Source: an uncultured Bacteroidota bacterium | Lineage (GTDB): Bacteria > Bacteroidota > Bacteroidia > Chitinophagales > Chitinophagaceae | Assembly: GCA_937928385.1 (NCBI GenBank) | Contig: CALEZD010000056.1 | Span: forward strand, 1 to 31,501 | Length of the DNA: 31,501 nt | Direction: 5' to 3' | Part shown: piece after piece, positions 7,105-14,822 of the stretch | Layout: every line of letters begins with the position of its first letter | Numbering within the stretch: position 1 is the stretch's first letter | The notes under the pieces: model-generated | What the model saw: the letters and a program-made list of their open reading frames with translations, nothing else | Database searches by the model: none | What the model was told of the DNA's origin: nothing | Position numbers and translations under genes: made by a program

Positions 7105-8173
7105 CTTGCATTGCATCAGGCAATATTTTGTCTTCAATCCGTTGCAGCGTTTTGGTTGTCTTTTTCTTTAGCTGAAAGCGGTGGGCGTAGGTGAGCCTGA
7201 TATTACCTGCCTGCGACTGCTGCCAGCCATCGAGCACGGGCATATTGTTTCGGTTGATGTAGTTGATATATTGCAGCCCTACAAAATCTTTTTCTGTATT
7301 ATACCCCAATGCGCCCCGCAATATGGCATGTACTTGCAGGTGCAGGCGTGCATCACGGCTGTCGGTGGCATCTGTTTTCAGAGCCACATAGTTGAAGCCC
7401 ATACCCGCCAGTACAGCACCGGTAAAGAAAAAATGCTTACCAATTACCTGAGTATAGGCATAGCCGCCATTGAAGGCCAGTACAACCGCAGAAGTCTTGT
7501 TGAAATCCCGGCCGGTGTAAAAGTTACTATTCACCAGGTTTCGTGGCACTATGGCAGAGTCGGCTTTGGCACGGGTGTAGTTGAGGGTAAACCCTGCCAG
7601 CCAGCTACCGGCACTCCTTACCTGGCAGGCATTTTGTATAAATGCGGCGCGGTAAGAAAACTTCTGATGGTTGAAAATATACTGGAAGTTCAGCCCATAG
7701 TTACCCGTCCTCAGGTCTTCGCGCAAGTGGAGCTCTCCCGGCTGTGCCGGTTTTTGTAATATATGGCTATTGGACAAGTAGTACCCTTTGTAAGACAGGA
7801 GGTACACATCTACCGCAAACCTGCTGAGGTAGAGGTAAGACTGCAAATCGAAGAATTTCGTTTCGCCATACTTTGCTTTGTTGAAGTAGGGTAGCTTGAA
7901 AGACGCATTGACACCTAACCATTTGTAATGAAAACCGAGGCCAAGGTGGTAATTATTATTGGCCCGGTATGTAATATTATCAGCTATGTTTTGTTGCCCG
8001 AGGGTGTATTTATTGAACTTCTGCATCACAAAAGCGCGCAGCAACAGCCTGTCTGACTGGTCGCTGACGCAGGTGGAATCTGAACTAACGGTCAACAGGT
8101 CTATCAGCTGCGCCTGTGCGCGGGGTTGCGGCAGGCAGAGCAGCATCAGTATATATATCGGTTTAAAATTCAC
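7097..8173 (-). CDS. DUF4421-like outer-membrane beta-barrel protein
   Basis: This 358-residue exported protein has a signal peptide of about 21 residues ending in a Gln-after-Ala cleavage site (PRAQA before QLIDLL). The body alternates hydrophobic and polar residues with many aromatics, as in a beta barrel. Examples are NYHLGLGFHYKWLGVNASFKL (~93-112) and repeated Tyr-rich strands such as YLYLSRFAVDVYLLSYKGYY. This arrangement matches what I know of the Bacteroidota DUF4421 family; the assignment rests on pattern memory, not a search. The last residues (MQEK) are encoded inside the terminator hairpin shared with asnS. The gene is 49 bp downstream of the terminase-like gene on the same strand. 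Function unknown. Confidence 0.72.
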   Translation of the reverse strand: MNFKPIYILMLLCLPQPRAQAQLIDLLTVSSDSTCVSDQSDRLLLRAFVMQKFNKYTLGQQNIADNITYRANNNYHLGLGFHYKWLGVNASFKLPYFNKAKYGETKFFDLQSYLYLSRFAVDVYLLSYKGYYLSNSHILQKPAQPGELHLREDLRTGNYGLNFQYIFNHQKFSYRAAFIQNACQVRSAGSWLAGFTLNYTRAKADSAIVPRNLVNSNFYTGRDFNKTSAVVLAFNGGYAYTQVIGKHFFFTGAVLAGMGFNYVALKTDATDSRDARLHLQVHAILRGALGYNTEKDFVGLQYINYINRNNMPVLDGWQQSQAGNIRLTYAHRFQLKKKTTKTLQRIEDKILPDAMQEK

Positions 8174-8222
8174 TATGCAATAATAAGGTACACATTGTTA
8201 AAACAAAATCGGTGCCGAATAG

Positions 8223-8927
8223 TTAAGCAGATTCTGTTTTCATATTTTTTCTCTGTCTTTGTTTGTCGAGGAGCTTGCGCAAACCGGCATGGGATGTGGA
8301 TCGTACTGTATATGATATGGTTTGTTGCTCATAGCGAGTATCCTGCGCGAGTGTCCCACCCCCGTCACTACGTGACACCCCCGCCGGCGGGGGACAGTTT
8401 GTTGCGCTTTGTTGTTCCTGTGGGGGAGTGTTCTGCGCGAAGTCGCCCCCGCCCGCCTGTTGCGGGATAAATTCCGGGGAGATGCTGTGTGCAAGGTTCT
8501 TTTTTGTTGTCTTTTGTTGTTGCGGATAATGGCCGGCGAGGCGGGAATCTTCTTTAAGGTAGCCGAGTATTTGGGGAAAGGTGGGGCGGAGAAAGATGGT
8601 ACAGCGGTTACAGCCATTTGTCTTATAGTCCTGGGGAATGAGTATTTCCCCGTTGATGACGCGCTTTATGTATAGCCGTTTATCATGTACGGTCAGCAGT
8701 TCTTCCTTCATTTGCTCTTTGAGCTCGTGCTGTGCCTGCTCAAGGGCGGCATTACGAACGCCACTGATATGCGCTGCAATTTCAGGATGGCGCAGCAGGC
8801 GGTTGGCGGCAGACTTAATGGAGCGGTAATTACTCGCATCTTTTGGCTTATAGGCCTGGATGTATGCTACGAGCGGATCGGTGAGGCGGAGGTAGGCATT
8901 GGCGAATAGTTGTTGTTTGTGGTTCAT
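8223..8927 (-). CDS. Solitary phage terminase small-subunit homologue with a repeat-built tail
   Basis: The N-terminal ~70 residues of this 234-residue protein resemble small terminase (Terminase_2-like) DNA-binding domains: HKQQLFANAYL, then AYIQAYKPKDASNYRSIK, then AANRLLRHPEIAAHI. A short helical stretch follows, then ERYIKRV-like text, a CxxC pair (GCNRC, ~105-109) and LGYLKEDSRLAGHY (~125-138). In phages the small subunit recognises DNA for packaging, but no large terminase, portal or capsid gene is nearby, so this looks like a lone domesticated or relict gene. Residues ~155-215 are low-complexity and contain two copies of a GGG-x-x-AQ-[ND]-T...EQQ unit, encoded by GC-rich palindromes at 8336-8465. 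The tail may therefore come from an inserted palindromic repeat. Family moderately sure; role unknown. Confidence 0.68.
   Translation of the reverse strand: MNHKQQLFANAYLRLTDPLVAYIQAYKPKDASNYRSIKSAANRLLRHPEIAAHISGVRNAALEQAQHELKEQMKEELLTVHDKRLYIKRVINGEILIPQDYKTNGCNRCTIFLRPTFPQILGYLKEDSRLAGHYPQQQKTTKKNLAHSISPEFIPQQAGGGDFAQNTPPQEQQSATNCPPPAGVSRSDGGGTLAQDTRYEQQTISYTVRSTSHAGLRKLLDKQRQRKNMKTESA
8336..8465. repeat. REP-like GC-rich palindromic repeat pair inside the terminase-like gene
   Basis: Two related units start with GAGTATCCTGCGCGA (8336-8350) and GAGTGTTCTGCGCGA (8425-8439), 13 of 15 identical. The first contains a GTCAC-TAC-GTGAC hairpin (8364-8376) and a perfect 16-bp palindrome CCCCCGCCGGCGGGGG (8378-8393). 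The second contains CCCGC-CTGTT-GCGGG (8451-8465). Both stay in frame with the gene. The composition is much more GC-rich than the surroundings. Confidence 0.7.
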
Positions 8928-8950
8928 GGCATTTTTGGTTTAATGCGTTA

Positions 8951-8987
8951 ACAGGATAATGCGGCAATGCGATAATGACATTGCGCA
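8951..8987. repeat. Degenerate intergenic word cluster (GATAAT/GGCAAT/GACATTGCG)
   Basis: The stretch upstream of the terminase-like gene is made of near-repeats of a short word: GGATAATGCGGCAATG, CGATAATG, ACATTGCGCA. Related wording recurs at 14741-14767 and 15556-15568. No gene or promoter is evident within it. Confidence 0.45.
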
Positions 8988-9149
8988 CCGTTTTTAATAG
9001 CTAAATTACATATTATATACGTAATAACCAATTTTATTTTTACCAGTGTAACGGATAAGGGGTATCATAAGCAGGCGCTTAGTTTATCTCGGGTCCGGGC
9101 GGGATGCGCAGACCAGTAATGGGGTGTTTTTCAATGTACAGACTTACAC

Positions 9150-9157
9150 TATTTTTG
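9150..9157 (+). promoter_or_regulatory. Candidate -7 element for the split hypothetical gene
   Basis: TATTTTTG fits TAnnTTTG, about 49 bp before the ATG at 9206. There is no clear TTG at the proper upstream distance, only a T-rich run, so support is moderate to weak. Confidence 0.35.
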
Positions 9158-9205
9158 TACAGATTACCATTAAGAATTAAACATTGCGATAAGACCAATT
9201 TAAAA

Positions 9206-9670
9206 ATGAAAAATACCGTATCAACCATCCTGATGATGTTTATTGCCATTGTATGTTGGGGCAAGAAAACATATACCTTATCAAAAACTGACTTTGTAGC
9301 GCAGTTCACCAACAGGAATGTCACCAAAACAGAAGGTGACGTACTCAGTCAACTTTCAGCTTCGGGTAACACCGCCACAAGCTCAATTTATTGTTTTGAT
9401 GAAAATGGTAAAAAGGTATGGCTGTCTTATAATAACAATACACAACTGACACTGAAGCTACGGGATAACAGTTCTAAGATTGTGTTGCTTTGTACTGTTA
9501 CAACAAATAATGACACTATATATGCTGTGGAGTACAATGTGTGGTGGAAAAGTGGTAAAGTCAGTACATACAATTTGAACGATGTCCAGTCCTTTCACAT
9601 AAACCGGAAATTCCAGGAAAGGGATATGCCATATTTTGATCCGGACAGTAGCAGGCAATTAACTAAGTAA
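9206..9670 (+). CDS. Hypothetical exported protein, upstream part of a stop-split gene
   Basis: I do not recognise this 154-residue protein. The start at 9206 gives an N-terminus with a hydrophobic stretch (STILMMFIAIVCWG, ~6-19) that could be a signal peptide or weak lipoprotein signal; the upstream ATG at 9104 adds 34 residues with no protein-like character. The remainder is beta-rich and polar (VWLSYNNNTQLTLKLRDN, IYAVEYNVWWKSGKVSTYNL) and ends DSSRQLTK. The TAA at 9668-9670 is followed in the same frame by codons that read on without a break into the next open stretch (9692-10177). The two parts are therefore best seen as one ~324-codon gene interrupted by a single stop, by nonsense mutation, sequencing error or, less likely, programmed read-through. 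Confidence 0.62.
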   Translation: MKNTVSTILMMFIAIVCWGKKTYTLSKTDFVAQFTNRNVTKTEGDVLSQLSASGNTATSSIYCFDENGKKVWLSYNNNTQLTLKLRDNSSKIVLLCTVTTNNDTIYAVEYNVWWKSGKVSTYNLNDVQSFHINRKFQERDMPYFDPDSSRQLTK

Positions 9671-9691
9671 AAAAATGATTCCCTGAAAAAT

Positions 9692-10177
9692 ATGTATGCT
9701 ACCGGCAGCGAAACAGTCCTGTATTTTATTGCCCGGAAAAACAACGAGCCGGACACATTTCAGATAGTGACAGGAGCCTGTTACCATATTTATTTCAAGG
9801 ATGGCCATAAAACAGCGTTTGGGGTAGTTAACCGCATAACCGGGGATTCAATATATATCACCAGCCATATTAGTGCTGATATGGCTGTTGCCGCAAAAGA
9901 GCAATACGCTGTTTACAAATATCCGCACAGTTATATTTCAGCATTAAGGTTGGCGAAAAGTGATGGATTTTCTTCAGCGACCGCCAGTGTTGAAGATTAT
10001 GACATAACAGTAAAAAAGGTGGATAGGGCAACTCTTGGCTACCCTGGTTGGTATGCCGGGAGTACTACCTCGGGCGAAGTAAACTTCTACCGACCCTGGC
10101 TAATGTTCAACGGATACAGGGGCATTACCGAAAAAGGAGGGAGAGCAATATGGTATGAGGGCGAACCGGCACAATAA
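9692..10177 (+). CDS. Hypothetical protein, downstream part of the stop-split gene
   Basis: This 161-residue frame has no recognisable family. It is in the same reading frame as the preceding gene, and the seven codons between the TAA (9668-9670) and this ATG read KNDSLKN, ordinary coding text. The content is beta-rich, with YHIYFKDGHKTAFGVVNRIT and GDSIYITSHIS at about 31-60. These may resemble a domain that reports a value and then a side effect of a setting, but I would not name a function. The C-terminal part has GYPGWYAGSTTSGEVNFYRPW. It has no signal peptide of its own, which supports it being the C-terminal half of an exported protein. If translated separately it would need internal initiation at 9692 or 9696. 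Confidence 0.55.
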   Translation: MYATGSETVLYFIARKNNEPDTFQIVTGACYHIYFKDGHKTAFGVVNRITGDSIYITSHISADMAVAAKEQYAVYKYPHSYISALRLAKSDGFSSATASVEDYDITVKKVDRATLGYPGWYAGSTTSGEVNFYRPWLMFNGYRGITEKGGRAIWYEGEPAQ

Positions 10178-10366
10178 CGTAATAACAAAGCATCGGATTT
10201 CTTCCTGTTTGGGTTTTATCCAAAGTTGCCCCCATAATATAAAACAGGCTGCTTCATTCTGCCTTTCTGTAAACATATTACCCATTGCCTTGTTATACAT
10301 ATATCCGGTATTATTTCGGTAACTTGTATTATACCATGGGCCTCACAAAAACATGCCCCCTTTTAT

Positions 10367-12787
10367 ATGCCCCGCTATTTAAAAATTTCCTTAAAAGTTC
10401 TGGCTGTCATCATAGGCATTATTGCTTTATTATGGGTAGGCATCATTGCTTTTGTCCATTACAATAAAGATAAGTTTGCCGGTATCATTACCCGGCAAAT
10501 CAATGACAGAATAAGCGGCACTATTACGATTGGGGAAATAGAACCCACCATAGTAAAGGGATTCCCTGATATATCATTCGAGCTGAAAAACGTCACCCTG
10601 AAAGACAGCCTCTGGCACCTGCATCATACAGATGTACTGAACCTGGAAAGGGCCTATGTATCCATCAGCCTCTCGTCTATACTTGACAAAACAGCATATA
10701 TAAAAAAGCTTGTCCTGGAAAACGGGAATATCACGCTGTATACAGACGAAAATGAAATCAGCAATACCCATATATTCAAGGCAAAAGAAAAAACAGGAAA
10801 CAAAGAGGTGGATAACCCGGTCAACGAGATAGCCATCAACAATGTAATACTTACCATAAAACATATGGTAAAAAGAAAACACTTCGTGCTGGATATAAAA
10901 AAATGCGACCTGCTGATGGACTTTAACGACACAGGCTGGTCTGCCAATATGCTGTCTGATGTTGATATAAATAGCTTCGCCTTCAACTTTGATGTGGGTA
11001 GCTTCCTGAAAGACAAACACCTGGAAACCGATATACAACTCCGGTTTAATGACAGCCTGAAGGTAATAACCATCCCCATGCAAACACTGGAGCTGGACAA
11101 CCTGCCCTACCGGTTTGGTGGTATATTGTCTTTTACAGATACCCCTGCCTGGTTCAACCTGGATGTGCAAGCTGTGGATGTCCCTTATAAAGAAATACAG
11201 GAAATGCTTACACCCAAAATCAGCTCTAAACTGAAGGAGATAAACCTTACTACGGTAGATAGCGTGTCTGTAAAAATTATAGGGAAAATGCAGTACCGCG
11301 ATACGCCCTATGTAAAAGCGGCTTTTGTAGTAAAAGATAAAACACTTACTATTCCATACGGCGAAATTACCCGGTGTAGCTTTAAAGGGTTTTTCCTGGA
11401 TGAAGTGGTAAAAGGGAGGGGACATGGTGATGAAAACTCTATGGTGTATATAGAACAGCTGACGGGGAATTATTATGGTATTGATTTCAAAGCTAAAGAC
11501 GCCTCTGTTACGGACCTGAAAAATCCACTGCTTAAAGTACACGTTACATCCAACCTCGCCCTGCAAAAACTCAATGAGCTTATCGGTGTAAGGAGTTTCC
11601 GTTTCAATAAGGGGAATGCATCCGTTAACCTTAAATGCCAACTGGGCATTAAGGAGGAAAGCAAAATACCACCCGTTGTAAATGGTACGGTAAAATTCAG
11701 CGGCGCTTCCTTTACTTACGTACCCCGTAAGCTTAATTTTACTAATGCCGGTGGCTCGGTTGTTTTTAAAGGCGCGGATTTATTCCTACAGAGTATGCAA
11801 CTGCAAAGCGAAAAAAACAAAGTAGCGTTGAGCGGCTCAATCAAAAACCTGCTGAACCTGTACTATACCGCACCTGAGAAGGTAGTGATAGCATGTAGCC
11901 TGAGCAGTAGTAAGATAGACCTGGGCGAGTACACTACCTTTCTTGCCGAAAGGACGATGGGGCCTGATGAGAAAATAAATAACGCAACGCCCAAACTAGG
12001 CAACTTTGCCCGACAACTGGATGCTGTAATGGAAAGCAGCGTGGCCCGTATAGGGTTAAAAATTACCGAACTGGATTATAAAAAATTTCGCGCAGATAAT
12101 ATAAAGGCGGGCATCACGCTTACCCGCTCTGAAATCCGCCTGAGCGATGTACACCTTAACCATGCAGGTGGCACTATGCTTTTAGACGGGGCTGTAAAGC
12201 CGGGCAAACAATCGGCCTCCTTTACTGCCAATGTGGACCTGGATAAAATAAACGTGCGCAAGCTGTTTTATTCTTTCGGCAACTTCGGGCAAACCGCCAT
12301 ACTGGAAGAGAATATAAAAGGCATTGTATCGGCACAGGTAACTGCGGCGGGTGGCATATTGAGCAGCGGCAACCTGGTACCGCGCTCGCTGAACGGTAAA
12401 GTACAATTTACCCTGGTAGATGGCAAACTGATAGATTTTGAGCCATTGGGCACTATCGGCAAACTGATATTCTTTAACCGCGACCTGAACAATATTACCG
12501 TAGAACCACTTTCGGGCGTTCTGGATGTGGCCGATAGCAAAATAACTATTCAGCCCCTGCTGGTAAAAACCAGCGCCTTCAACATTTTTACTGAAGGGGT
12601 GTATGGCATACCTACCGGTACCAATATATTAGTACAGGTACCTTTGCGCAATCCAAAAAAAGACCTGAATAAAAGCAATAAAGAAATGGCTGAAACCGAC
12701 CTGAAAAAAGGCATCGTCATTAACCTGCACGCTACTGATAATAACACCGGTAAAGTGAAAATAAAACTGGGCAAGGGCAACAGGTGA
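10367..12787 (+). CDS. AsmA-family protein
   Basis: This 806-residue protein has one N-terminal membrane helix (~8-31: LKVLAVIIGIIALLWVGIIAFV) and a long periplasmic body. The AsmA N-terminal pattern follows the helix: ITRQINDRISGTITIGEIEPTI, then FPDISFELKNVTLKDS. The C-terminal AsmA-like region (~600-800) has LDGAVKPGKQSASFTANVDL, LNGKVQFTLVDGKLIDFEPL and a VPLRNPKKDLNK end segment. AsmA/TamB-type proteins are elongated beta bridges, some of which move phospholipids between membranes or affect outer-membrane assembly. The specific role here is not known. It stands alone on the plus strand, 189 bp after the split gene. A small hairpin follows directly after its stop. Confidence 0.85.
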   Translation: MPRYLKISLKVLAVIIGIIALLWVGIIAFVHYNKDKFAGIITRQINDRISGTITIGEIEPTIVKGFPDISFELKNVTLKDSLWHLHHTDVLNLERAYVSISLSSILDKTAYIKKLVLENGNITLYTDENEISNTHIFKAKEKTGNKEVDNPVNEIAINNVILTIKHMVKRKHFVLDIKKCDLLMDFNDTGWSANMLSDVDINSFAFNFDVGSFLKDKHLETDIQLRFNDSLKVITIPMQTLELDNLPYRFGGILSFTDTPAWFNLDVQAVDVPYKEIQEMLTPKISSKLKEINLTTVDSVSVKIIGKMQYRDTPYVKAAFVVKDKTLTIPYGEITRCSFKGFFLDEVVKGRGHGDENSMVYIEQLTGNYYGIDFKAKDASVTDLKNPLLKVHVTSNLALQKLNELIGVRSFRFNKGNASVNLKCQLGIKEESKIPPVVNGTVKFSGASFTYVPRKLNFTNAGGSVVFKGADLFLQSMQLQSEKNKVALSGSIKNLLNLYYTAPEKVVIACSLSSSKIDLGEYTTFLAERTMGPDEKINNATPKLGNFARQLDAVMESSVARIGLKITELDYKKFRADNIKAGITLTRSEIRLSDVHLNHAGGTMLLDGAVKPGKQSASFTANVDLDKINVRKLFYSFGNFGQTAILEENIKGIVSAQVTAAGGILSSGNLVPRSLNGKVQFTLVDGKLIDFEPLGTIGKLIFFNRDLNNITVEPLSGVLDVADSKITIQPLLVKTSAFNIFTEGVYGIPTGTNILVQVPLRNPKKDLNKSNKEMAETDLKKGIVINLHATDNNTGKVKIKLGKGNR

Positions 12788-13009
12788 GTGGTTCGGTGAC
12801 AACACCGACCACAGGGGTGTAGTGATGGCGTTACAAACGCCCAACCATTTCATCCTCGCCTTTATTGATTACCGGTTTAATGGGAAGGCTGTTACAAACG
12901 AGGATGAGTGAGGCAGGACGCTCAGACAAGTGCTTGTTCCACCCTTTACCAATTTCTTTAGATAACGATGCGTACATTTGCAGGCGTTGAATAATATGAT
13001 ATTTGAACT
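12788..13009. other. Intergenic stretch with small inverted repeats and a promoter box
   Basis: Six bp after the AsmA stop is a 6-bp hairpin, TCGGTG-ACAA-CACCGA (12793-12808), without a T-tract. Further on, TCATCCTCG (12850-12858) is inverted as CGAGGATGA (12899-12907), and GTTACAAACG occurs twice (12830-12839, 12891-12900). TACATTTGC at 12973-12981 is a good -7 box for the M3 peptidase gene. No open frame of note. Confidence 0.45.
12973..12981 (+). promoter_or_regulatory. -7 element for the M3 oligopeptidase gene
   Basis: TACATTTGC matches TAnnTTTGC and lies 28 bp before the ATG at 13010. The -33 region is T-rich (AATTTCTTTA) but has no TTG at the usual distance. Confidence 0.55.
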
Positions 13010-14728
13010 ATGGCAATGATTGAAAAAATAAAAAGGAGTTTTTTACCCGAGGATTATCAACTGACGGACTGGCAATCGCTGGAGCCTTACCTGGAGGATT
13101 TGAAAAACCGCAAGCTGGATAGCCGGGAGGCGCTGCAGCAGTGGATGAAGGATGTAAGCGAGGTAGAAGCCGTGATAGGCGAAGACGCAGCATGGAGGCA
13201 GATAAAGATGACGCTGGACACAACGGACAAAGTAGTGGAGGAAGCGTTTACCTATTTCTGCATGGAGATAGAGCCCAAGATGAAGCCGTACTTCTTTGCA
13301 CTGAATAAAAAACTGCTGGACTGCCCTTATACACAGGAGCTGGACAAAGCTATATACTACCCCTACCTGCGCAGCGTGAAGAACGCCGTAGAACTGTACC
13401 GCGAAGAGAACGTGCCGCTGGAAGCAGAGATGAGCGTGCTGGCACAGCAGTATGGCGTGATATCGGGCAAGATGACGATAGAACACGAGGGCAAGGAATA
13501 TACGCTGCAACAGGCGGCCAAGTTCCTCCAAAAGCCGGACAGGGAACTGAGGGAAACGATATTCCGCAAGATAGCGGCGCGCCGTATGCAGGATATTGAT
13601 GAACTGAATGTGCTCTTTAACAAGCTGCTGGCGCTGAGGCAACAGGTGGCTAAGAATGCGGGCTTTGATAATTACAGGGATTATAAATTCAGGGCGCTGG
13701 GGCGTTTTGACTATACGCCGGAGGATTGCTTCGCTTTTCATGATGCTGTGCGCGAGCATATACTACCGCTGAACGCTATGCTGAGCGAACACCGCCGCAA
13801 GCGCCTGGGCCTGGAGAAGATGCGCCCATGGGATAGCAGTGCGGAGCCGGTAGGCACGGAACCATTACAACCGTTTGAGACGGGAAGTGAACTGTCTGAC
13901 AAATCGGTGCAAGTATTCGGCAGGCTGGGCGATTACTTTCAGCGTTGCCTGCAAACCATGACCGAGATGAAGCGCCTGGACCTGGAAAGTCGCAAGGGCA
14001 AAGCGCCGGGCGGTTATAACTGTCCCCTGCCGGAGACAGGCGTGCCGTTTATATTTATGAACGCGGCGGGTACCATCGGCGATTTAATAACGATGATGCA
14101 TGAGGGTGGCCATGCGGTACATTCTTTCCTCTCGCACGAATTGCCATTGTCATCTCTGAAGGAATACCCGATGGAGATAGCTGAACTGGCGAGTATGAGT
14201 ATGGAACTGTTCAGCATGGAGCATTGGGATGTATTCTTTACAGATACAGATGAACTGAAGCGCGCACAGGTAGAAGAACTGGAGCGTGTCATCAGCGTAC
14301 TGCCGTGGATAGCTACGATAGATAAATTTCAGCACTGGCTGTACACCCACCCCGGCCATACCAACGAAGAACGCACAGCAGAGTGGCTGAAAATAATGGA
14401 CGAGTTCAGCACCCACCAGACGGACTGGAGCGGCTTTGAAGATTATCGCGCGGTGTTCTGGCAAAAGCAACTGCACCTGTACGAAGTGCCTTTCTACTAT
14501 ATAGAGTACGGTATAGCGCAACTGGGCGCTATAGCTATGTGGCGCCAGTACCGTGGCAACAAGCAGCAGGCATTAGAGAACTATAAAAAGGCGCTGGCAC
14601 AGGGATATACCAAAACATTACCCCAACTGTACGAGACAGCAGGCATACAGTTCAACTTCTCACCGGCCTATGTGGCAGAACTTGGGCAGTTTGTGAAGGA
14701 AAGGCTGAATGAAATGGGAGTTAAATAA
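13010..14728 (+). CDS. M3-family oligoendopeptidase (PepF-like)
   Basis: This 572-residue zinc metallopeptidase is expected to cut oligopeptides in the cytoplasm; it has no signal peptide. The zinc motif is H364-E365-G-G-H368 in a MMHEGGHAVHSF context. The third ligand is Glu392 in EIAELASMSMEL, 24 residues after the second His as in M3B/PepF members. C-terminal conserved Tyr/His-containing segments (FYYIEYGIAQLGAIAMWRQY, ~499-518) fit the family's substrate-binding region. Length is normal for oligoendopeptidase F. The gene stands alone and ends at a hairpin shared with the convergent nucleotidyltransferase gene. Confident at family level; the exact peptide range is unknown. Confidence 0.92.
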   Translation: MAMIEKIKRSFLPEDYQLTDWQSLEPYLEDLKNRKLDSREALQQWMKDVSEVEAVIGEDAAWRQIKMTLDTTDKVVEEAFTYFCMEIEPKMKPYFFALNKKLLDCPYTQELDKAIYYPYLRSVKNAVELYREENVPLEAEMSVLAQQYGVISGKMTIEHEGKEYTLQQAAKFLQKPDRELRETIFRKIAARRMQDIDELNVLFNKLLALRQQVAKNAGFDNYRDYKFRALGRFDYTPEDCFAFHDAVREHILPLNAMLSEHRRKRLGLEKMRPWDSSAEPVGTEPLQPFETGSELSDKSVQVFGRLGDYFQRCLQTMTEMKRLDLESRKGKAPGGYNCPLPETGVPFIFMNAAGTIGDLITMMHEGGHAVHSFLSHELPLSSLKEYPMEIAELASMSMELFSMEHWDVFFTDTDELKRAQVEELERVISVLPWIATIDKFQHWLYTHPGHTNEERTAEWLKIMDEFSTHQTDWSGFEDYRAVFWQKQLHLYEVPFYYIEYGIAQLGAIAMWRQYRGNKQQALENYKKALAQGYTKTLPQLYETAGIQFNFSPAYVAELGQFVKERLNEMGVK

Positions 14729-14740
14729 AATGTGCTAATA

Positions 14741-14767
14741 CGATAATACGGCAATATGCTAATGCAA
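14741..14767. repeat. Degenerate intergenic word cluster after the M3 peptidase gene
   Basis: CGATAATACGGCAATATGCTAATGC resembles the cluster at 8951-8987 (GATAAT-CGGCAAT--G-TAATG shared). It lies just beyond the stop codon and before the terminator hairpin. Confidence 0.4.
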
Positions 14768-14796
14768 TTAGCTGATTTGACAATTAATTAAGTACG

Positions 14797-14820
14797 GCCG
14801 GGTGTAACAGCCCGGCTGTT
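14797..14820. terminator. Terminator between convergent M3 peptidase and nucleotidyltransferase genes
   Basis: GCCGGG (14797-14802) pairs with CCCGGC (14811-14816). The plus strand then continues TGTTTTTTAT, a good U-tract for the plus-strand gene. It sits 7 bp from the nucleotidyltransferase stop. Confidence 0.75.
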
Positions 14821-14822
14821 TT

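Noticed and set aside
7181..7759. A 192-codon plus-strand frame over the DUF4421-like gene
   Set aside because: The minus-strand gene has a signal peptide and barrel pattern, whereas this frame has neither and no start signals.
9104..9205. Upstream ATG extension of the split hypothetical gene
   Set aside because: The added 34 residues are not protein-like, and the -7-like box at 9150-9157 would lie inside them. The start at 9206 puts a hydrophobic signal-like stretch at the N-terminus.
8223..10177. A prophage or mobile island around the terminase-like gene
   Set aside because: No integrase, large terminase, structural gene, attachment-site repeat or tRNA is visible. Only one phage-like domain is present.
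10574..11641. A 355-codon open frame antisense to the AsmA-like gene
   Set aside because: Same composition bias (many Phe, Tyr, Gln, His) and no family features. It is a shadow of the codon usage on the other strand.
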